From assembly GCA_943736015.1 (NCBI GenBank), contig OX031056.1, positions 71,699,277 through 71,763,276 of the forward strand: a stretch of DNA of 64,000 nucleotides, in the 5' to 3' direction. The stretch is from Tridacna crocea. Taxonomy: Eukaryota > Mollusca > Bivalvia > Cardiida > Cardiidae. A model generated the notes under the pieces. That model did not search any database, was not told the DNA's origin, and worked only from the letters and a program-made list of their open reading frames with translations. A program made the translations under genes and the position numbers. Of the stretch, positions 57,901 through 60,900 are shown piece by piece (position 1 is the stretch's first letter; every line of letters begins with the position of its first letter).

Positions 57901-60900
57901 GAAGAGAATTGTGGGTTTTGGTGGCAGTAGCTTCAAAGATGTGGGTATACATATTAATACTTTACTGCGCAAATCCGACTCTTAAAAACCCTAGGAGAAA
58001 AGCCTTTGGAAAACATTGTGGGAAAAGAAAAAAAATGCTGGAAACCAGCATTTTCTCTTTTCCAACATTGTTTCCTATCCCTATCAAATGAAAATTTGCA
58101 CCATTTTGAGTTGCTCTGAAATTGTCATCTGCGCATGCTCTCAATTTTGAGAAGTCCAAAATTCGTCATTTGGTTATCAAATGGGAGGCTTATTAGGCTT
58201 TTAGTGATTTTATAGCATTAATACACCACTTTTGACATAATTTCAGCCATATCAAAGCAACAGCTCAGTTTTTTAGGTGTGTCTTGGGCCTGTATTCCAA
58301 CAATGTTTTCAATGGCCCTCTCTGCCAGGGTTGTTAAAAGTCAGGGCCGGTATTCACCAACCATTCTTGAGAATATTCTTAGTCTTATTCGCCAAGATTT
58401 TCTATATTTGTAAGTAACACAACTTCTGATTGGCCAAACTGAATGGTTTAGCCAGTCAAAAGTTGTGTTACAAACACAATGTAGAAAATTCTGGAGAATG
58501 AGACAAGGAATGTTCTTAAAGGTGGGTATTTAGATTTTTCACATCTCACCAAATTAAAATATATACATACTGAAATTTATATGAAAAAACATACAATCAT
58601 CAATAATTAAGAATCATAGAAATTACAAAAAAAAAGTTTTTGATGGTGTTCCCTTAAAAGGCTACGTAGCCCTACAAAAAAAAAGTTTTTGATAGTGTTC
58701 CCTTAAAAGGCTACGTAGCCTATTAAGGTATTTTTAGATTTCGCGCCAGAAATCAAAAAAGCATTGTGGGAATGTCATGTAACTGGCACGAGACTAATGA
58801 CGCCTAAATTCCAGATATAACAGACATGTAATTATTTTCCATAATGGCTATGTTTGAAGCTTTGTCTGAGTATTTCCAGTTTGTAAATGAGCGAGTTGCT
58901 CATGTAAAAACAGAGCATGTTTCCCATCGGTGTCAATCTGGGCCATAGTAAATCTCTAGTTTCTCTTGTTGGCGGATGGTTTTTGACTACTGGGATATTA
59001 TGAATGAAAATTAAAAGGTTTCGGAGTATAATACTACCTTCACACTTACAGATTTTTCTTATGAGTCCTTACAGATTGCCAGCTCGTAGTCGATCGCAAG
59101 CATCCATATATAACACGTTGACATTCGTTAATTACTCGTCACGACTCTCAGACGTCGGTGTCAATCTGGGCCGTAGTAAATCTCTAATTTCTCTTGTTGG
59201 CGGATGGTTTTTGACTACTGGGATATTATGAATGAAAATTAAAAGGTTTCGGAGTATAATACTACCTTCACACTTACAGATTTTTCTTACGAGTCCTTAT
59301 GGATTGCCAGCTTGTAGTCGATCGCAAGCATCCATATATAACACGTTGACATTCGTTAGTTACTCATCACGACTCTCAGACGCTCATGAGCATCCGTGAA
59401 AGAAGAGACAAAATTTTTGACATGTCAAAAATTTTCTTACGAGTGTCCATGTATAAGAATTTCCGTAATTAACTCGTAAATAACTTGTAATAATCTGTAA
59501 GCATCGTAAACCGGTTGTAACCCTCCGTAAACAACTGGCAGTAATCCGTAAATGTCTCGTAAACAATTTATGATATGTTATGGTTAAGTTACGATTCCTT
59601 TACGGAATGTTACTATTGCTTGAACCGTTTTTAATTGCGTTCAGTACGATTGCTTTACGGATTGATAAGACTTAGTTACAAGCAACTTATGGATATGTAC
59701 GAGTACTTTACGAATACATACGTATACTTGACAATTTAGAAATGATATAAAAGCGTGCAAAATTGACCAGTTCCTTTCAGTTGTTATCAAAACATCACAG
59801 AGGCCTGATCTCTTCGCTATACACCATCTACAACCATGGCTCCAAAGAAAGCCAAAATGCAGCCATTAGAAAAAGGCGAAAGTGTTCATACTCCTTCGAA
59901 TCACTACCGCCACAGCTAGAGCCCGCTGAGACAAAAGACCGCCAGCCTTCCACTGAATCACAGCAGCTGCATCCAAAGAGGGTCCTGCATGTCAGCCAGG
60001 TCCTGCATCAAAATCTTCTGCGTGCTGAACATCTCTCCTGCCTGCGAGTCTCTACTTGCTGCTAGGGATCTTCCCGTACTGCTAGTTGAAGGAGCAAGTG
60101 AAGAAAGTTTTGATATATAATTGCAATCTGTGTCTTTTCGTATGCCATATTGTCTCACTGGATGTCAGCTGTTGAATGATGATACACCAAGAACTGAACG
60201 CATTTTGCTATAAAAAAAAAAGAGGACTCGTAAATACTCCTAACTTACCCTTAACTATTCGTAACAACACGTTAACATGTTGTAATTTACACGTAAATGA
60301 CTAGATTAATCGTAACCGTTCGTTATATACTCGTATCAATTCGTAAACAGTTCGTAAAATGTCGTAGTATGCTCATATCTGTTTGTAATAACTCAGAACA
60401 AATCGTAGATACTTGCCGTAAATACATCGCAACAACTCGTAATAAATCGTAAATGGACATTAATTACTCGTATACCGCTCATAAAAGTGGCAAAATCGTA
60501 ACACTCCGTGTACTTTTACGGATATATGACATCCTTAAGGACTCATGAGAAAAATCTGTAAGTGTGAAGGTGGTATAAGAATGATTTTTTGATATTTTTG
60601 TAAAATTTTCATCCCAAAATCTAAAGGGCCACCTTTAAGAATGGTTGGTAAATATGAGCCCTGGGCTTCACCAGGGTTAGGCTGGGACTCAGAAATGTCT
60701 TTGCTGTAGAGTTCAAGATGAAGAAAAAAAAAAAAGAGATTGTTTCATTAGGTTTTTAGTATTGTCTCTAGATCCAGAAGATTAAGAAAAGAAAACAAAG
60801 GAGGCCCTCCAAAAAGTGAGATAAGACTAGAATAACACACTCCCTCTGTCTCTGTCGCTCTCGGTGTCTGCCTGTCTCTCCGTCTGTCTCTGTCTGTGTC

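Larger units (their letters stand above)
58520..60634 (+). mobile_element. E2F-motif TTAA element (copy 5), interrupted by the TIR transposon
   Basis: Starts AGGTGGGTATTTAG and ends GGGCCACCT, between TTAA at 58516-58519 and TTAA at 60635-60638, inside a CCAAT-palindrome MITE. Carries the family features: GGCTACGTAGCC, TTTCGCGCCA, CATTGTGGGAATG. Confidence 0.85.
58343..60661. mobile_element. CCAAT-palindrome MITE (copy 3), split by the E2F-motif element
   Basis: Left part 58343-58519 ends GTTCTTAA; right part from 60635 continues TTAAGAATGGTTGGTAAATA. Together they form one complete MITE. Confidence 0.85.

Noticed and set aside
59763..60065. Gene inside the TIR transposon
   Set aside because: 100-codon frame lacks any transposase-like motif; the ATG frame starting MAPKKAKM stops after about 27 codons.
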